NCBI GenBank assembly: GCA_016191845.1
Contig: JACPVF010000007.1
Location: forward strand, 310,001-374,000
Source: Chloroflexota bacterium
GTDB lineage: Bacteria; Chloroflexota; Anaerolineae; Anaerolineales; Villigracilaceae
Reading direction: 5' to 3'
Length of the DNA stretch: 64,000 nucleotides
Position 1 is the first letter of the stretch; every line of letters starts with the position of its first letter. The position numbers were made by a program, and so were the translations under genes. This document shows positions 53,082 to 61,375 of the stretch, piece by piece. The notes below the pieces were generated by a model, which saw only the letters and a list, made by a program, of their open reading frames with translations, was not told the DNA's origin and ran no database searches.

Positions 53082-53981
53082 ATGGCCAGTTATCTCGGCG
53101 AGATCGCGGGCATCGCGACCTCGCTCTTCTATGCACTCAACTCGGTCTTCATCACCCGTGCGGGACAACAGGTCGGCGCGACGGTCTCGAACCGCACGCG
53201 CGTAGTCTTCGCGCTGCTCTACTTGATGGTCATCAACCTGGTCTTCTTCGGTCAGATCCTGCCGTTCAGCGCCGACCCGCAGCGCTGGACCTGGCTCTCG
53301 CTCTCGGGCTTCATCGGCCTGGCCCTGGGCGACGCATTCCTCTTTCAGTCATACCTGACCATCGGTCCGCGTTTGGGCAACCTGCTGCTCAGCCTGTATC
53401 CCATCTTTGGCGCGCTCGAAGCATGGATCTTCCTGGGCGAGTCGCTGCGCGCGGGGCAGATCCTCGGCATCCTTGTCACGCTGGCGGGCATTGTCTGGGT
53501 GGTCTTCGAGCGCGGCAACGGTGGAGAAAAGATGCCGCGTCACATGGCAGTCGGCGTCTTGTACGGCGTGCTGTCCGCCATCTTCCAGGCCACGGGCTTC
53601 GTCTTTTCCAAACAGGGCATGTACGGCACATTCTCGCCCTTCCAGGGCAACGCCATCCGCATGCTGGCCGCCATGTTCGGGCTGCTGCTCATCGCCGCGT
53701 TCCAACGCCAGGTCGGGCAGACGGTCACCACATTGCGCGAGAATCCCTCCGCCTTCCGCATGTTGATGCTGGCTGGCTTTATCGGCCCCGTGCTGGGCGT
53801 GTCCCTTTCGCTGTACGCCGTCCAGAACGCCGAGGTCGGTGTGGCCAGCACGCTCACCTCGCTCGCGCCCATCTTCATGCTGCCCATCAGCCATTTCGTC
53901 TTCAAGGAAAAACTCAACTGGCAGGCCATCGCGGGCACGCTGCTCGCCATGGCGGGCGTAGCCATCCTCTTCCTCTTATGA
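53082..53981 (+). CDS. EamA/DMT-family transporter
   Basis: A 299-residue, ten-helix drug/metabolite transporter-type protein with two EamA repeats. The first opens with IAGIATSLFYALNSVFITRA and the second with MAVGVLYGVLSAIFQATGFV. Each repeat ends with a conserved ILGILVTLAGIVWVVF- or AIAGTLLAMAGVAILFLL-type helix. The substrate is unknown. AAGGA precedes the ATG. Its stop overlaps the esterase ATG (ATGA, 53978-53981). Confidence 0.85.
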   Translation: MASYLGEIAGIATSLFYALNSVFITRAGQQVGATVSNRTRVVFALLYLMVINLVFFGQILPFSADPQRWTWLSLSGFIGLALGDAFLFQSYLTIGPRLGNLLLSLYPIFGALEAWIFLGESLRAGQILGILVTLAGIVWVVFERGNGGEKMPRHMAVGVLYGVLSAIFQATGFVFSKQGMYGTFSPFQGNAIRMLAAMFGLLLIAAFQRQVGQTVTTLRENPSAFRMLMLAGFIGPVLGVSLSLYAVQNAEVGVASTLTSLAPIFMLPISHFVFKEKLNWQAIAGTLLAMAGVAILFLL

Positions 53982-55102
53982 AAAAGGATATCCTGACCCG
54001 ACTCCAAACCGAAGGCAATCCACTCATCAGCGGGAAGCGCGCCACTTTTTATTGGATGGGCGACTGGGCCCCGCACCTGATCAGCGACCTGCACGATTGG
54101 GAAGACGGCCCCCAGCCGCTTGACCCCGTGCCTGATTCCGCCACCCCGCTCTGGTCCACATCCCTGACCCTGCCCCGCGACGCCTACGTCGAGTACGCCT
54201 TCTTCAACCCGCACACCCGTCAGCGTTACGCGGACCCGTTCAACCCGCGCAGCGTCAACAACGGCGTGGGCGGACGCAACCATTTCTTCTACATGCCCGA
54301 GTCCACGCCCACGCCGCTGACCCAGGTCCGCGCGGATGGAAAGCGCGGTACGGTCACCCGCCACAAGGTCGATACGGGGATGCTGGCGGAGGATGGTCAG
54401 CGCGAGGTGTATCTGTATCAGCCGCCCGTGCGGACACCCGTTCCGCTGCTGGTCGTGTACGACGGCCCCGATTACCTGCAGCGCACCCAACTGGCCACGA
54501 TGGTCGACAATCTCATCACGGAGAAGCGCATCCGCCCCATCGCGATGGCCTTCCTGCAAAACGGACGCAGTCGCCGCGGCGTGGAATATGCCTGCTCCGA
54601 CGCCGTCATCGCCTGGCACGACCATGTCATCCTGCCGCTGGCGCGCAAGCACCTCAACCTGCTGAACATCCAACGCAACCCGGGCGTGTATGGCGTATTG
54701 GGTGCGTCCTTTGGCGGATTGATCTCGCTCTACACGGGCTTGCGCATGCCCGAAGTGTTCGGGAAGGTGCTCAGCCAGTCGGGCGTGTTCGAGTCCGAAG
54801 GCCGCGACTTCGCCGTCGTGGACCTGGTCCGCGCGGGACAGGCACACGACCAACTCAAGATCTGGATGGACGTGGGCCGCTTCGACTCGCTGCTCAAAGA
54901 CAACCGCCGCCTGCAGCCCATCCTGCGCGAGCACGGCTACGACGTGGCCTATCGCGAATTCAGCGGCGGGCACAACTACACCGCCTGGCGCGACGACCTA
55001 TGGCGCGGGCTGGAAGCGTTATTTCCGTCTGAGCGGACGGCGAGTAAGCGTAGCGAACCGAGGTGGAAGTTGAAACCGAACGGAATACAGTCAAAATCAT
55101 GA
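53978..55102 (+). CDS. enterochelin-esterase-like alpha/beta hydrolase
   Basis: A 374-residue protein. Residues about 1-110 form an Ig-like/CBM48-type domain (ATFYWMGDWAPHLISDLHDW, YVEYAFFNPHTRQRYADPFN), and about 120-350 an esterase-D-type domain. It shows PVPLLVVYDGPDYLQRTQLA and the nucleophile elbow GVLGASFGGLISLYTG (Ser in GASFGG). A late His lies in SGGHNYTAWRDDL. The last 24 residues (SERTASKRSEPRWK...) are basic and may derive from a repeat. It is coupled to the EamA gene and to the NUDIX gene by ATGA overlaps at both ends. Confidence 0.8.
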   Translation: MKKDILTRLQTEGNPLISGKRATFYWMGDWAPHLISDLHDWEDGPQPLDPVPDSATPLWSTSLTLPRDAYVEYAFFNPHTRQRYADPFNPRSVNNGVGGRNHFFYMPESTPTPLTQVRADGKRGTVTRHKVDTGMLAEDGQREVYLYQPPVRTPVPLLVVYDGPDYLQRTQLATMVDNLITEKRIRPIAMAFLQNGRSRRGVEYACSDAVIAWHDHVILPLARKHLNLLNIQRNPGVYGVLGASFGGLISLYTGLRMPEVFGKVLSQSGVFESEGRDFAVVDLVRAGQAHDQLKIWMDVGRFDSLLKDNRRLQPILREHGYDVAYREFSGGHNYTAWRDDLWRGLEALFPSERTASKRSEPRWKLKPNGIQSKS

Positions 55103-55563
55103 TCGTCGCCACCCTCTGCTATATCAAACACAACGGCCGTACGCTGATGGTCCACCGCAACCGCAAGCCCAACGACATCCACGCGGGCAAGTGGAACGGA
55201 CTGGGCGGCAAGGTCGAGGCGGGAGAAAGCCCCGAGATGTGCATCCGCCGCGAAGTACTGGAGGAATCGGGGCTGACCATCCATGATCCGTATTTGCACG
55301 GACTGCTCATCTTCACCAACTTCAAAGGGCAGGACTGGTATGTGTTCGTCTTCACCGCCACACAATTCGACGGCGACCTGATCGACTCGCCCGAGGGGCA
55401 TCTCGAATGGATCCCCGACGCGGAGTTCGTCTCACTGCCCCTGTGGCCCAGCGACCGCATCTTCCTGCCGTGGATTGGGAACGGCCGCTTCTTCTCCGCG
55501 CATTTCCGCTACGATAACGAGACCATGCTCGGGTACGAGGTATCTTTTTATCCGCCGCAGTGA
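55099..55563 (+). CDS. NUDIX hydrolase (8-oxo-dGTP diphosphatase-like)
   Basis: A 154-residue NUDIX protein. The complete box is GGKVEAGESPEMCIRREVLE followed by ESGL (G-x5-E-x7-REVLEESGL). The flanking WNGLGGK and the later FTNFKGQDWYVFVFTATQFD resemble MutT/MTH1-type 8-oxo-dGTP diphosphatases. ATG 55099 overlaps the esterase stop (ATGA), so it is used in place of an in-frame upstream start. It is the last gene of the EamA-esterase-NUDIX unit. Confidence 0.85.
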   Translation: MIVATLCYIKHNGRTLMVHRNRKPNDIHAGKWNGLGGKVEAGESPEMCIRREVLEESGLTIHDPYLHGLLIFTNFKGQDWYVFVFTATQFDGDLIDSPEGHLEWIPDAEFVSLPLWPSDRIFLPWIGNGRFFSAHFRYDNETMLGYEVSFYPPQ

Positions 55564-55574
55564 ATTATGAAAGT

Positions 55575-55593
55575 GTCAGGCCACAGGCCTGAC
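55575..55593. repeat. 8-bp hairpin just before the GH8 gene
   Basis: GTCAGGCC (55575-55582) pairs with GGCCTGAC (55586-55593) around ACA, followed by AGGAGG and ATG 55608. The hairpin lies immediately upstream of the ribosome site and could modulate translation. Confidence 0.5.
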
Positions 55594-55607
55594 CTACAGG
55601 AGGAACC

Positions 55608-56936
55608 ATGAATCACAAAACAACCTGTCTGTTTCTGTTACTGGTGCTCACCATAAGCGCCTGCGCACCGACCGCAACTGCCACGCCCAGCGCGTCCCCG
55701 CTTCCCCCGACCAATACATCCCTGCCTCCCACGGCAACTGAGATTCCCACACAAGAGTCGACGGGAATCGCCCGCCCTTTCCCCCAGCATGTGACCTATG
55801 CCACAGGCAGCATCCTGCCAAGCCATCGCACTCAGGCACAACTCGACGGTGATGTGCGCGCCTTCTACGACGTGTGGAAGCAAACCTACCTGCTCGAAGC
55901 AGGCACCAGCGCGGACGGGCATCCACTCTATCGCATCGCCTTTGGCGAATCTGCGCCCAACCACGACCAGACCGTCTCGGAAGGTCAGGGCTTTGGCATG
56001 GTCATCGTGCCCATCATGGCAGGTTACGACCCCGACGCGCAGACTCTGTTCAACGGCCTGTGGGAGTTCGTCCGCGCGCATCCCAGCGAGGTTGACTCGC
56101 GCCTGATGGACTGGAAGGTGCCCGAGTCCATTGATGGCAATGACAGTGCCTTCGACGGCGACGCGGATATGGCCCTCGGCCTGCTGCTGGCCGACGCGCA
56201 ATGGGGCAGCGCTGGCCGCATCAACTACAAGGCTGAAGCCGAGACTTTGCTCAGCGGCATCCTCGAATCGACGATCGGACCCGAGAGCCGTCTGCCCATG
56301 CTTGGAGACTGGATCGACGCCTCGGGTTCAGAGTACAACCAGTACACGCCGCGCTCGTCCGATTTCATGCTGGCTGACTTCCGCGCGTATGAACGCGCCA
56401 CGGGCGATCCCGTCTGGGATGAGGTCATTGCCAACAGTCAGGCGGTGATGCTGTCCATTCAGGAGAACTACAGCCCACAGAACGGACTGATGCCCGACTT
56501 CATCATGATGACAGGGGACGAACACACCCCGCAGCCTGCTCCGCCCGATTTCCTCGAAGGCGCCGACGATGGGCACTACTCCTACAACGCGGGCCGCGTC
56601 CCGTGGCGGGTCGGCGCGGATGCCTTGCTCAACAACGACGCCACCTCGCGCGCCATCGCGCAGAAAATTTCCCTGTGGGTTGAATCCACCACGAACGGAG
56701 ACCCGACAAACATCAAGGCAGGTTACGACCTGGATGGCAATCCTCTGCCCGACAGTGACTACTTCACCACCTTTTTTGTCGCACCGATGGGTGTCGCCGC
56801 CATGACCGACTCCAGCCAACAGGAGTGGCTAAATGCAGTTTACGATTCGGTCTACGACCAGCATGAAGATTACTATGAAGACTCGGTTACACTACTCTGT
56901 CTTTTGGTCATGACAGGGAACTTCTGGACGCCATAA
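55608..56936 (+). CDS. glycoside hydrolase family 8 lipoprotein
   Basis: A 442-residue GH8-type enzyme cleaving beta-1,4 polymers such as cellulose, chitosan or xylan-like chains. The lipobox is ISAC (Cys19), followed by a Pro/Thr linker to residue about 60. The catalytic blocks are TVSEGQGFGMVIVPIMAGYD (general acid Glu) and SAFDGDADMALGLLLADAQW (conserved Asp). Later, PWRVGADALLNNDATSRAIA matches the family. It is a surface lipoprotein and sits alone, downstream of the NUDIX gene. Its exact polymer is unknown. Confidence 0.85.
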   Translation: MNHKTTCLFLLLVLTISACAPTATATPSASPLPPTNTSLPPTATEIPTQESTGIARPFPQHVTYATGSILPSHRTQAQLDGDVRAFYDVWKQTYLLEAGTSADGHPLYRIAFGESAPNHDQTVSEGQGFGMVIVPIMAGYDPDAQTLFNGLWEFVRAHPSEVDSRLMDWKVPESIDGNDSAFDGDADMALGLLLADAQWGSAGRINYKAEAETLLSGILESTIGPESRLPMLGDWIDASGSEYNQYTPRSSDFMLADFRAYERATGDPVWDEVIANSQAVMLSIQENYSPQNGLMPDFIMMTGDEHTPQPAPPDFLEGADDGHYSYNAGRVPWRVGADALLNNDATSRAIAQKISLWVESTTNGDPTNIKAGYDLDGNPLPDSDYFTTFFVAPMGVAAMTDSSQQEWLNAVYDSVYDQHEDYYEDSVTLLCLLVMTGNFWTP

Positions 56937-56989
56937 CCTATCGCACATCCCCCGACAATCCAGCAAACTCCGCCGCCCGCAATTACAGG

Positions 56990-56995
56990 TAAAAT
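56990..56995 (+). promoter_or_regulatory. -10 hexamer placed for leaderless start
   Basis: TAAAAT ends 6 bases before ATG 57002 and no ribosome site is present, implying a leaderless message for the prenyltransferase gene. Confidence 0.4.
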
Positions 56996-57001
56996 AGCCC
57001 C

Positions 57002-57877
57002 ATGCTCAAAGCCCTGCTCAAAACCATGCGTCCGCGCCAATGGCCGAAGAACGTTTTTCTCTTCGCCGCGCTGGTCTTCGACAAACAGCTCTTCCTCCTG
57101 GATTCCTTCCTGCGCACTCTGGGCGGATTTACGCTCTTCTGCCTGGTCTCCTCCTCGGTCTACATCTTTAACGACCTGGCAGACATCGAAGCCGACCGCC
57201 AGCATCCTGTCAAGAAGAATCGCCCCATCCCGTCGGGCCAGTTGCCCGTCGGCGCGGCCTGGGTGGCAGGCATCCTGCTGGTAGTGGTATCGCTGGCGCT
57301 GGGCTACTGGCTCTCGCCTGCATTCGCCGCGGTGCTCGGGCTGTACTTCCTGATCAACATGGCCTACTCGAAGTGGCTCAAGCACGTGCCCATCCTGGAT
57401 GTGCTCATCATCGCCTCGGGCTTCGTGCTGCGCGTTGCCGCGGGCGTCACGCTCATCCATGTGGAGCGTTTCTCCCCCTGGTTGTACGTGGTCATGAGCC
57501 TGCTCTCGCTCTTCCTTGGCTTTGGTAAACGCCGTGCTGAGTTGGCGCTGCTGGCCAAGGGTGCGGGTTCACACCGCAAGGTGCTTGAAGGCTACACCCT
57601 GCCTCTGCTCGATCAATACATCATGATCGTCTCGGGCACCACCATCGTGGCTTACTCGCTCTATACCTTCTCGGCCCCCAACGTCCCCGAGAATCACACC
57701 ATGATGCTGACCATCCCCTTCGTGGTGTATGCCATCTTCCGCTACATGTACCTCGTGCAGGTCAAGCAGGAGGGCGGCGCGCCCGAAGAAGTGTTGCTCA
57801 CCGACCGTCCCTTCCAGGTTGCCATGGGGCTATGGGCTGCGAGCGTCATCGCAATCTTCTACTTCTTTGCCAAATAA
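57002..57877 (+). CDS. UbiA-family prenyltransferase, DPPR-synthase-like
   Basis: A 291-residue polytopic enzyme. The two Asp motifs are FNDLADIEADRQHP (N-D-x-x-D-x-x-x-D-x-x-HP) and PILDVLIIASGFVLRVAAG. The order RPRQWPKNVFLFAALVFDKQ, then KKNRPIPSGQLP, matches decaprenyl-phosphate phosphoribosyltransferase (Rv3806c type), which joins PRPP to decaprenyl phosphate. Menaquinone-type UbiA enzymes differ in the first motif context. It is followed 3 bases later by mevalonate kinase, so polyprenol supply and use are together. The start has no ribosome site. Confidence 0.75.
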   Translation: MLKALLKTMRPRQWPKNVFLFAALVFDKQLFLLDSFLRTLGGFTLFCLVSSSVYIFNDLADIEADRQHPVKKNRPIPSGQLPVGAAWVAGILLVVVSLALGYWLSPAFAAVLGLYFLINMAYSKWLKHVPILDVLIIASGFVLRVAAGVTLIHVERFSPWLYVVMSLLSLFLGFGKRRAELALLAKGAGSHRKVLEGYTLPLLDQYIMIVSGTTIVAYSLYTFSAPNVPENHTMMLTIPFVVYAIFRYMYLVQVKQEGGAPEEVLLTDRPFQVAMGLWAASVIAIFYFFAK

Positions 57878-57880
57878 TTC

Positions 57881-58807
57881 ATGACCGTTGCCTCCGCACC
57901 TGGAAAAATCATCCTGTTTGGCGAACATGCTGTCGTGCATGGTCGGCCTGCGATCGCGGTACCCGTCACCCAGGTCCATGCGGATGTGGAGGTGGTGGAG
58001 TCGTCCCGCCCAGGGATTTGGATCCACGCCCCAAACGTTGACCTCGACGTCGAACTGAACGCGCTCCCCTCAGACCATCCGCTGGCGGCCGTCATCCATA
58101 ACCTGCTCTTCAGCCTCGGCATTTCCCCGTTCCCCCCGCTCGATATCACAATCAATTCCACCATTCCCGTCGCCTCCGGGCTTGGCTCGGGGGCAGCCGT
58201 CTCCGTGGCGCTCGTGCGTGCGCTATCCTCCGCGCTTGGTCATCCATTGACCGATGAGCAGGTCAACGCCTTCGCCTACGAGATCGAGCGTCTGCACCAC
58301 GGCACGCCCTCGGGCATCGATAACACCGTTATCACCTACGCCAAGCCCGTGTACTTCATCAAAGGCCATCCCATCGAAACGCTGAAGGTCAGCAGGCCGT
58401 TCACCTTGGTCATCGGTGATACAGGCATTCCTGCGCCGACCAAGCAATCGGTGGGCGACGTGCGCCGCCTGTGGACGAAGAACAACCTGCGCATGGAACA
58501 GGTCTTCGATGAGGTTGCGCAGATCTCACTGATGGCGCGCCGCATCATCGAAAGCGGACAGCCCGAAATGCTTGGCGATTTGATGAACCAAAACCATGCC
58601 TTTCTGCAAGAGATGACCGTCTCCTCGCCTGAACTGGATGCGCTGGTGCGTGCCGCGCGCAAGGCGGGTGCACTGGGTGCCAAGATGAGCGGCGGCGGGC
58701 GCGGCGGCAACATGATCGCGTTGGTCACGCCCGAAACAGCGGAACCCGTCTCCATGTCCCTGCTCGCTTCAGGCGCCAGGCGAGCCATCATCACACAAGT
58801 CGAATGA
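57881..58807 (+). CDS. mvk: mevalonate kinase
   Basis: The 308-residue GHMP kinase phosphorylates mevalonate in isoprenoid synthesis. The motifs are ASAPGKIILFGEHAVVHGR (motif 1), TIPVASGLGSGAAVSVALVR (phosphate loop), GTPSGIDN (catalytic Asp) and AKMSGGGRGGNMIAL (motif 3). It indicates a mevalonate route rather than DXP alone, as in several Chloroflexota. It shares an operon with the UbiA-type gene (gap 3 bases) and overlaps the CPBP gene by 4 bases. Confidence 0.9.
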   Translation: MTVASAPGKIILFGEHAVVHGRPAIAVPVTQVHADVEVVESSRPGIWIHAPNVDLDVELNALPSDHPLAAVIHNLLFSLGISPFPPLDITINSTIPVASGLGSGAAVSVALVRALSSALGHPLTDEQVNAFAYEIERLHHGTPSGIDNTVITYAKPVYFIKGHPIETLKVSRPFTLVIGDTGIPAPTKQSVGDVRRLWTKNNLRMEQVFDEVAQISLMARRIIESGQPEMLGDLMNQNHAFLQEMTVSSPELDALVRAARKAGALGAKMSGGGRGGNMIALVTPETAEPVSMSLLASGARRAIITQVE

Positions 58808-59415
58808 AGCGGCTGGCTCCCATCCTGGCGTATGGGGCCGTGGCAATCGGCCTGTTCTGGGCGCATAGCGCCTGGGGCGCCTTACTCAGTTTCCACGCCG
58901 CCATGTTGTGTGCGCTCTGGCTCGATCGTTCCAACCTCCCCCCACTCTCCCTTCTCGTCAAAAGGAATTATCGCCGCTGGATCGTTGTCAACTTACTGAT
59001 CGGCAGTCTCAGTGGACTCGCCCTGTACATGCTGTGGCCGTGGCTGAATATTGCACCTGATCTGTCCACACAGCTTGAAGCGCTTGGTCTGACTCGTGCG
59101 ACCTGGCCCGCCTTCATCCTCTACTTCACGCTTGTCAACCCATGGATCGAGGAATTTTTCTGGCGCGGCTATTTGGGCAGTTCTTCCAAATGGCTTGTAG
59201 GCATGGACTTCGTCTTTGCAGGTTATCACGGCATGCTGTTGATCGGGCGGGTGAGCCCACTCACATTGCTCCTGGCCCTATCCGGTCTGGTGTTCGCAGG
59301 CTGGTTCTGGCGGCAAACCTTGCGTAGGGATGGCGGGCTGCTGGCCGCAGGACTGGGTCACATGCTGGCAGACCTGACCATCTTGCTGGCCGTGTATTAC
59401 ACAGCCATTGTTTGA
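58804..59415 (+). CDS. CPBP-family intramembrane protease-like protein
   Basis: A 203-residue, six- to seven-helix protein. The three conserved motifs of the CAAX-protease/bacteriocin-processing family are present: NPWIEEFFWRGYLGSS (EE..R), AGYHGMLLIGRV (H) and GLGHMLADLTILL (H-x-x-x-D). So the catalytic Glu and His residues are kept. The ATG overlaps the mevalonate kinase stop (ATGA), so it is translationally coupled. The substrate, perhaps prenylated proteins or unrelated, is unknown. Confidence 0.8.
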   Translation: MKRLAPILAYGAVAIGLFWAHSAWGALLSFHAAMLCALWLDRSNLPPLSLLVKRNYRRWIVVNLLIGSLSGLALYMLWPWLNIAPDLSTQLEALGLTRATWPAFILYFTLVNPWIEEFFWRGYLGSSSKWLVGMDFVFAGYHGMLLIGRVSPLTLLLALSGLVFAGWFWRQTLRRDGGLLAAGLGHMLADLTILLAVYYTAIV

Positions 59416-59440
59416 AACCCACAATTGGATTCATACCTGC

Positions 59441-60214
59441 ATGGATATCTTTGCTCTAAAATTAATTCTCGCCCCGCTCATCATCGGTTCGGCCAGTCTG
59501 GCGGGACGTAAGTGGGGGCCAGCCGTCAGCGGTTGGATCGTGGGCATGCCGCTCACTTCAGGCCCGGTCATCTTCTTCGTGGCACTCAGCCACGACGCAG
59601 CCTTTGCCGCCAACGCCGTGCTGGGCGTCATCAGCGGTGGCCTCTCGTTGGTGGCCTATGCGCTGACCTACGCCTGGGTTTCCACCCGATTCCGCTGGCA
59701 GATCGCGCTGGCCAGCAGCCTGACCGTCTTTGCGATCAGCACAACCCTCCTGCAAAATTTCACGTTCCCGCTCTGGCCGATTTTTTCCGTTGTGGTCTTC
59801 GTCATTTTGCTTGGGCTTTCCCTGATGCCGCGCGAGGATATCGAACTCAGCGATGCTCAACCTGGCCCGTGGGACATTCCCATGCGCATCCTCATCGGGA
59901 CGAGCTTCATCCTGCTGCTGACAGGCATCGCCCCGATGATCGGTTCACGCCTGACCGGCCTGCTAACCACCATTCCGCTGTACGTGACCATCCTGACGGT
60001 CTTCTCGCATCGTCACCAGGGAGCTGCTGCCGCGGCCCACGTCCTGCGCGGACTGCTCTATGGCTTGTTCGCATTTGCAGGATTTTTCCTCGTGCTCAGC
60101 CTGTTGATCGAGAAGGCCAGTTTGGGTGTGGCGTTTGGGTCCGCCATTCTGACGGCCCTGCTGGTACAAGGTTGTACGTTGTTGATCCTGAGAAAAAGTC
60201 ATCGCCCGTCGTGA
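59441..60214 (+). CDS. eight-helix membrane protein of unknown function
   Basis: A 257-residue protein with about eight hydrophobic helices, among them LKLILAPLIIGSASLAGRKW, VVVFVILLGLSLMPREDIEL and GLLTTIPLYVTILTVFSHRH. A conserved-looking GWIVGMPLTSGPVIFFVALS segment resembles the DUF-type membrane proteins of Chloroflexota; I do not recognise a named family. It lies 25 bases after the CPBP gene. Its last codons form one arm of the terminator with its stop codon as loop. Confidence 0.6.
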   Translation: MDIFALKLILAPLIIGSASLAGRKWGPAVSGWIVGMPLTSGPVIFFVALSHDAAFAANAVLGVISGGLSLVAYALTYAWVSTRFRWQIALASSLTVFAISTTLLQNFTFPLWPIFSVVVFVILLGLSLMPREDIELSDAQPGPWDIPMRILIGTSFILLLTGIAPMIGSRLTGLLTTIPLYVTILTVFSHRHQGAAAAAHVLRGLLYGLFAFAGFFLVLSLLIEKASLGVAFGSAILTALLVQGCTLLILRKSHRPS

Positions 60215-60228
60215 CGACGGGCGATGAC
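60198..60228. terminator. terminator whose loop is a stop codon
   Basis: GTCATCGCCCGTCG (60198-60211) pairs with CGACGGGCGATGAC (60215-60228), and the loop is the TGA stop of the membrane-protein gene. On the minus strand it is followed by TTTTT, so it terminates the convergent lipoprotein operon. Confidence 0.8.
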
Positions 60229-60238
60229 AAAGCGGGGG

Positions 60239-61294
60239 TCATTTCAGATACTGGTTGAAAAAGTCCAGCACCATTTGAGGAATCTGTGCCGGGTCGGGGT
60301 CTGGGATTCCGCCTACGGGATTGAATCCGTGTCCCGCGTTCTGTACGATGACCAATTTAGCGGGCACATTCTGCTCGCTCAGGCGGTTGTACAGGATAAA
60401 GGCCTGCTCGACCGGCACCAGTACATCGCGATCTCCATGCAAGATGAGAAAGGGCGGGTCGTCCGGGGTGACATAGGTGACCGGACTGCCCGCTGCATAC
60501 AGGTTGGATGGGAAGGCATTCGTCAGGAGCGCCACTTGTTGATCGGTGGTCATGGGAGTAGTCAAGTCGGTGGGGCCAAACATGTCCACCACAGCCTGCA
60601 CACGACTGGAATATTCCAGGTATTGGCCCACGTCGAAGCCTGCGCTTTCGTCCGCCGTACCCATCAGAGACACGAGATGTCCGCCTGCTGACGCACCCCA
60701 TACGCCAATGCGATCCGGGTTGATATTGAAGTCAGTGGCGTGGGCGCGGATCGAACGGACAGCGCATTTCACATCCTGGATCATGGCGGGGAACAGAAAC
60801 TCAGGCGCCAATCGATAATTGACCGAAAACACCGCAAAACCATTTTGAATCAACATGGCAGTCTCAGCCAGGCTTGGACCGTTGCGCTTATCTCCGGCCG
60901 CCCACCCGCCGCCGTGAACGTACATCACAACGGGCGCAAGCTGGCTGCGATCCTCTGGGAGATAGACATCCATCTTTAAGTCCACACCGCCCAGCGTACA
61001 GTAGGTCATGTCAGACAGCGTCGGGGACACTCCCTGCGACTGGGTGGAAATCTCCGCCGTGGGCGGAAGCTCCACCGTCGGCGCGGCAGCCAGGGTTGGC
61101 TCCCAGGTGGGCGGGATAGCTGTGGATGGATTCCGCGTGGCAGGAATGATCCACGGTATGGATGTGGGGGCCGCCTCGGTGTTCGAGGCAGTTGTCGGCA
61201 GGGACAGCGGAGTGGGGATCGCCGTAGCGTTCCCACCACGACAGGCAAGGGCAAGTCCGCCCAAGAGGACGATTAAAAAGGTGAGTCGTTTCAT
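60239..61294 (-). CDS. alpha/beta-hydrolase lipoprotein, copy 1
   Basis: A 351-residue lipoprotein of the BD-FAE/HSL-like group. The signal is MKRLTFLIVLLGGLALACRG (Cys18). A Pro/Thr linker (about 25-90) leads to the hydrolase with PVVMYVHGGGWAAGDKRNGP (oxyanion HGGGW), DRIGVWGASAGGHLVSLMGT (Ser in GASAGG), FLILHGDRDVLVPVEQAFIL (Asp) and NAGHGFNPVGG (His). The triad is complete. It is a tandem paralogue of the next gene. The substrate could be a carbohydrate ester. Confidence 0.85.
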   Translation of the reverse strand: MKRLTFLIVLLGGLALACRGGNATAIPTPLSLPTTASNTEAAPTSIPWIIPATRNPSTAIPPTWEPTLAAAPTVELPPTAEISTQSQGVSPTLSDMTYCTLGGVDLKMDVYLPEDRSQLAPVVMYVHGGGWAAGDKRNGPSLAETAMLIQNGFAVFSVNYRLAPEFLFPAMIQDVKCAVRSIRAHATDFNINPDRIGVWGASAGGHLVSLMGTADESAGFDVGQYLEYSSRVQAVVDMFGPTDLTTPMTTDQQVALLTNAFPSNLYAAGSPVTYVTPDDPPFLILHGDRDVLVPVEQAFILYNRLSEQNVPAKLVIVQNAGHGFNPVGGIPDPDPAQIPQMVLDFFNQYLK

Positions 61295-61375
61295 GTCAAT
61301 TTAAGAAAGATGGTTCCCATCCTTCCTGGCGATGATAATCGCACCTTATGAGAAGAGCGTTAACCCAAACATCCT

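Noticed and set aside
53423-53977. Earlier start for the esterase gene inside the EamA gene
   Set aside because: The extension is the shadow of the EamA frame; ATG 53978 overlaps the EamA stop in the usual ATGA manner.
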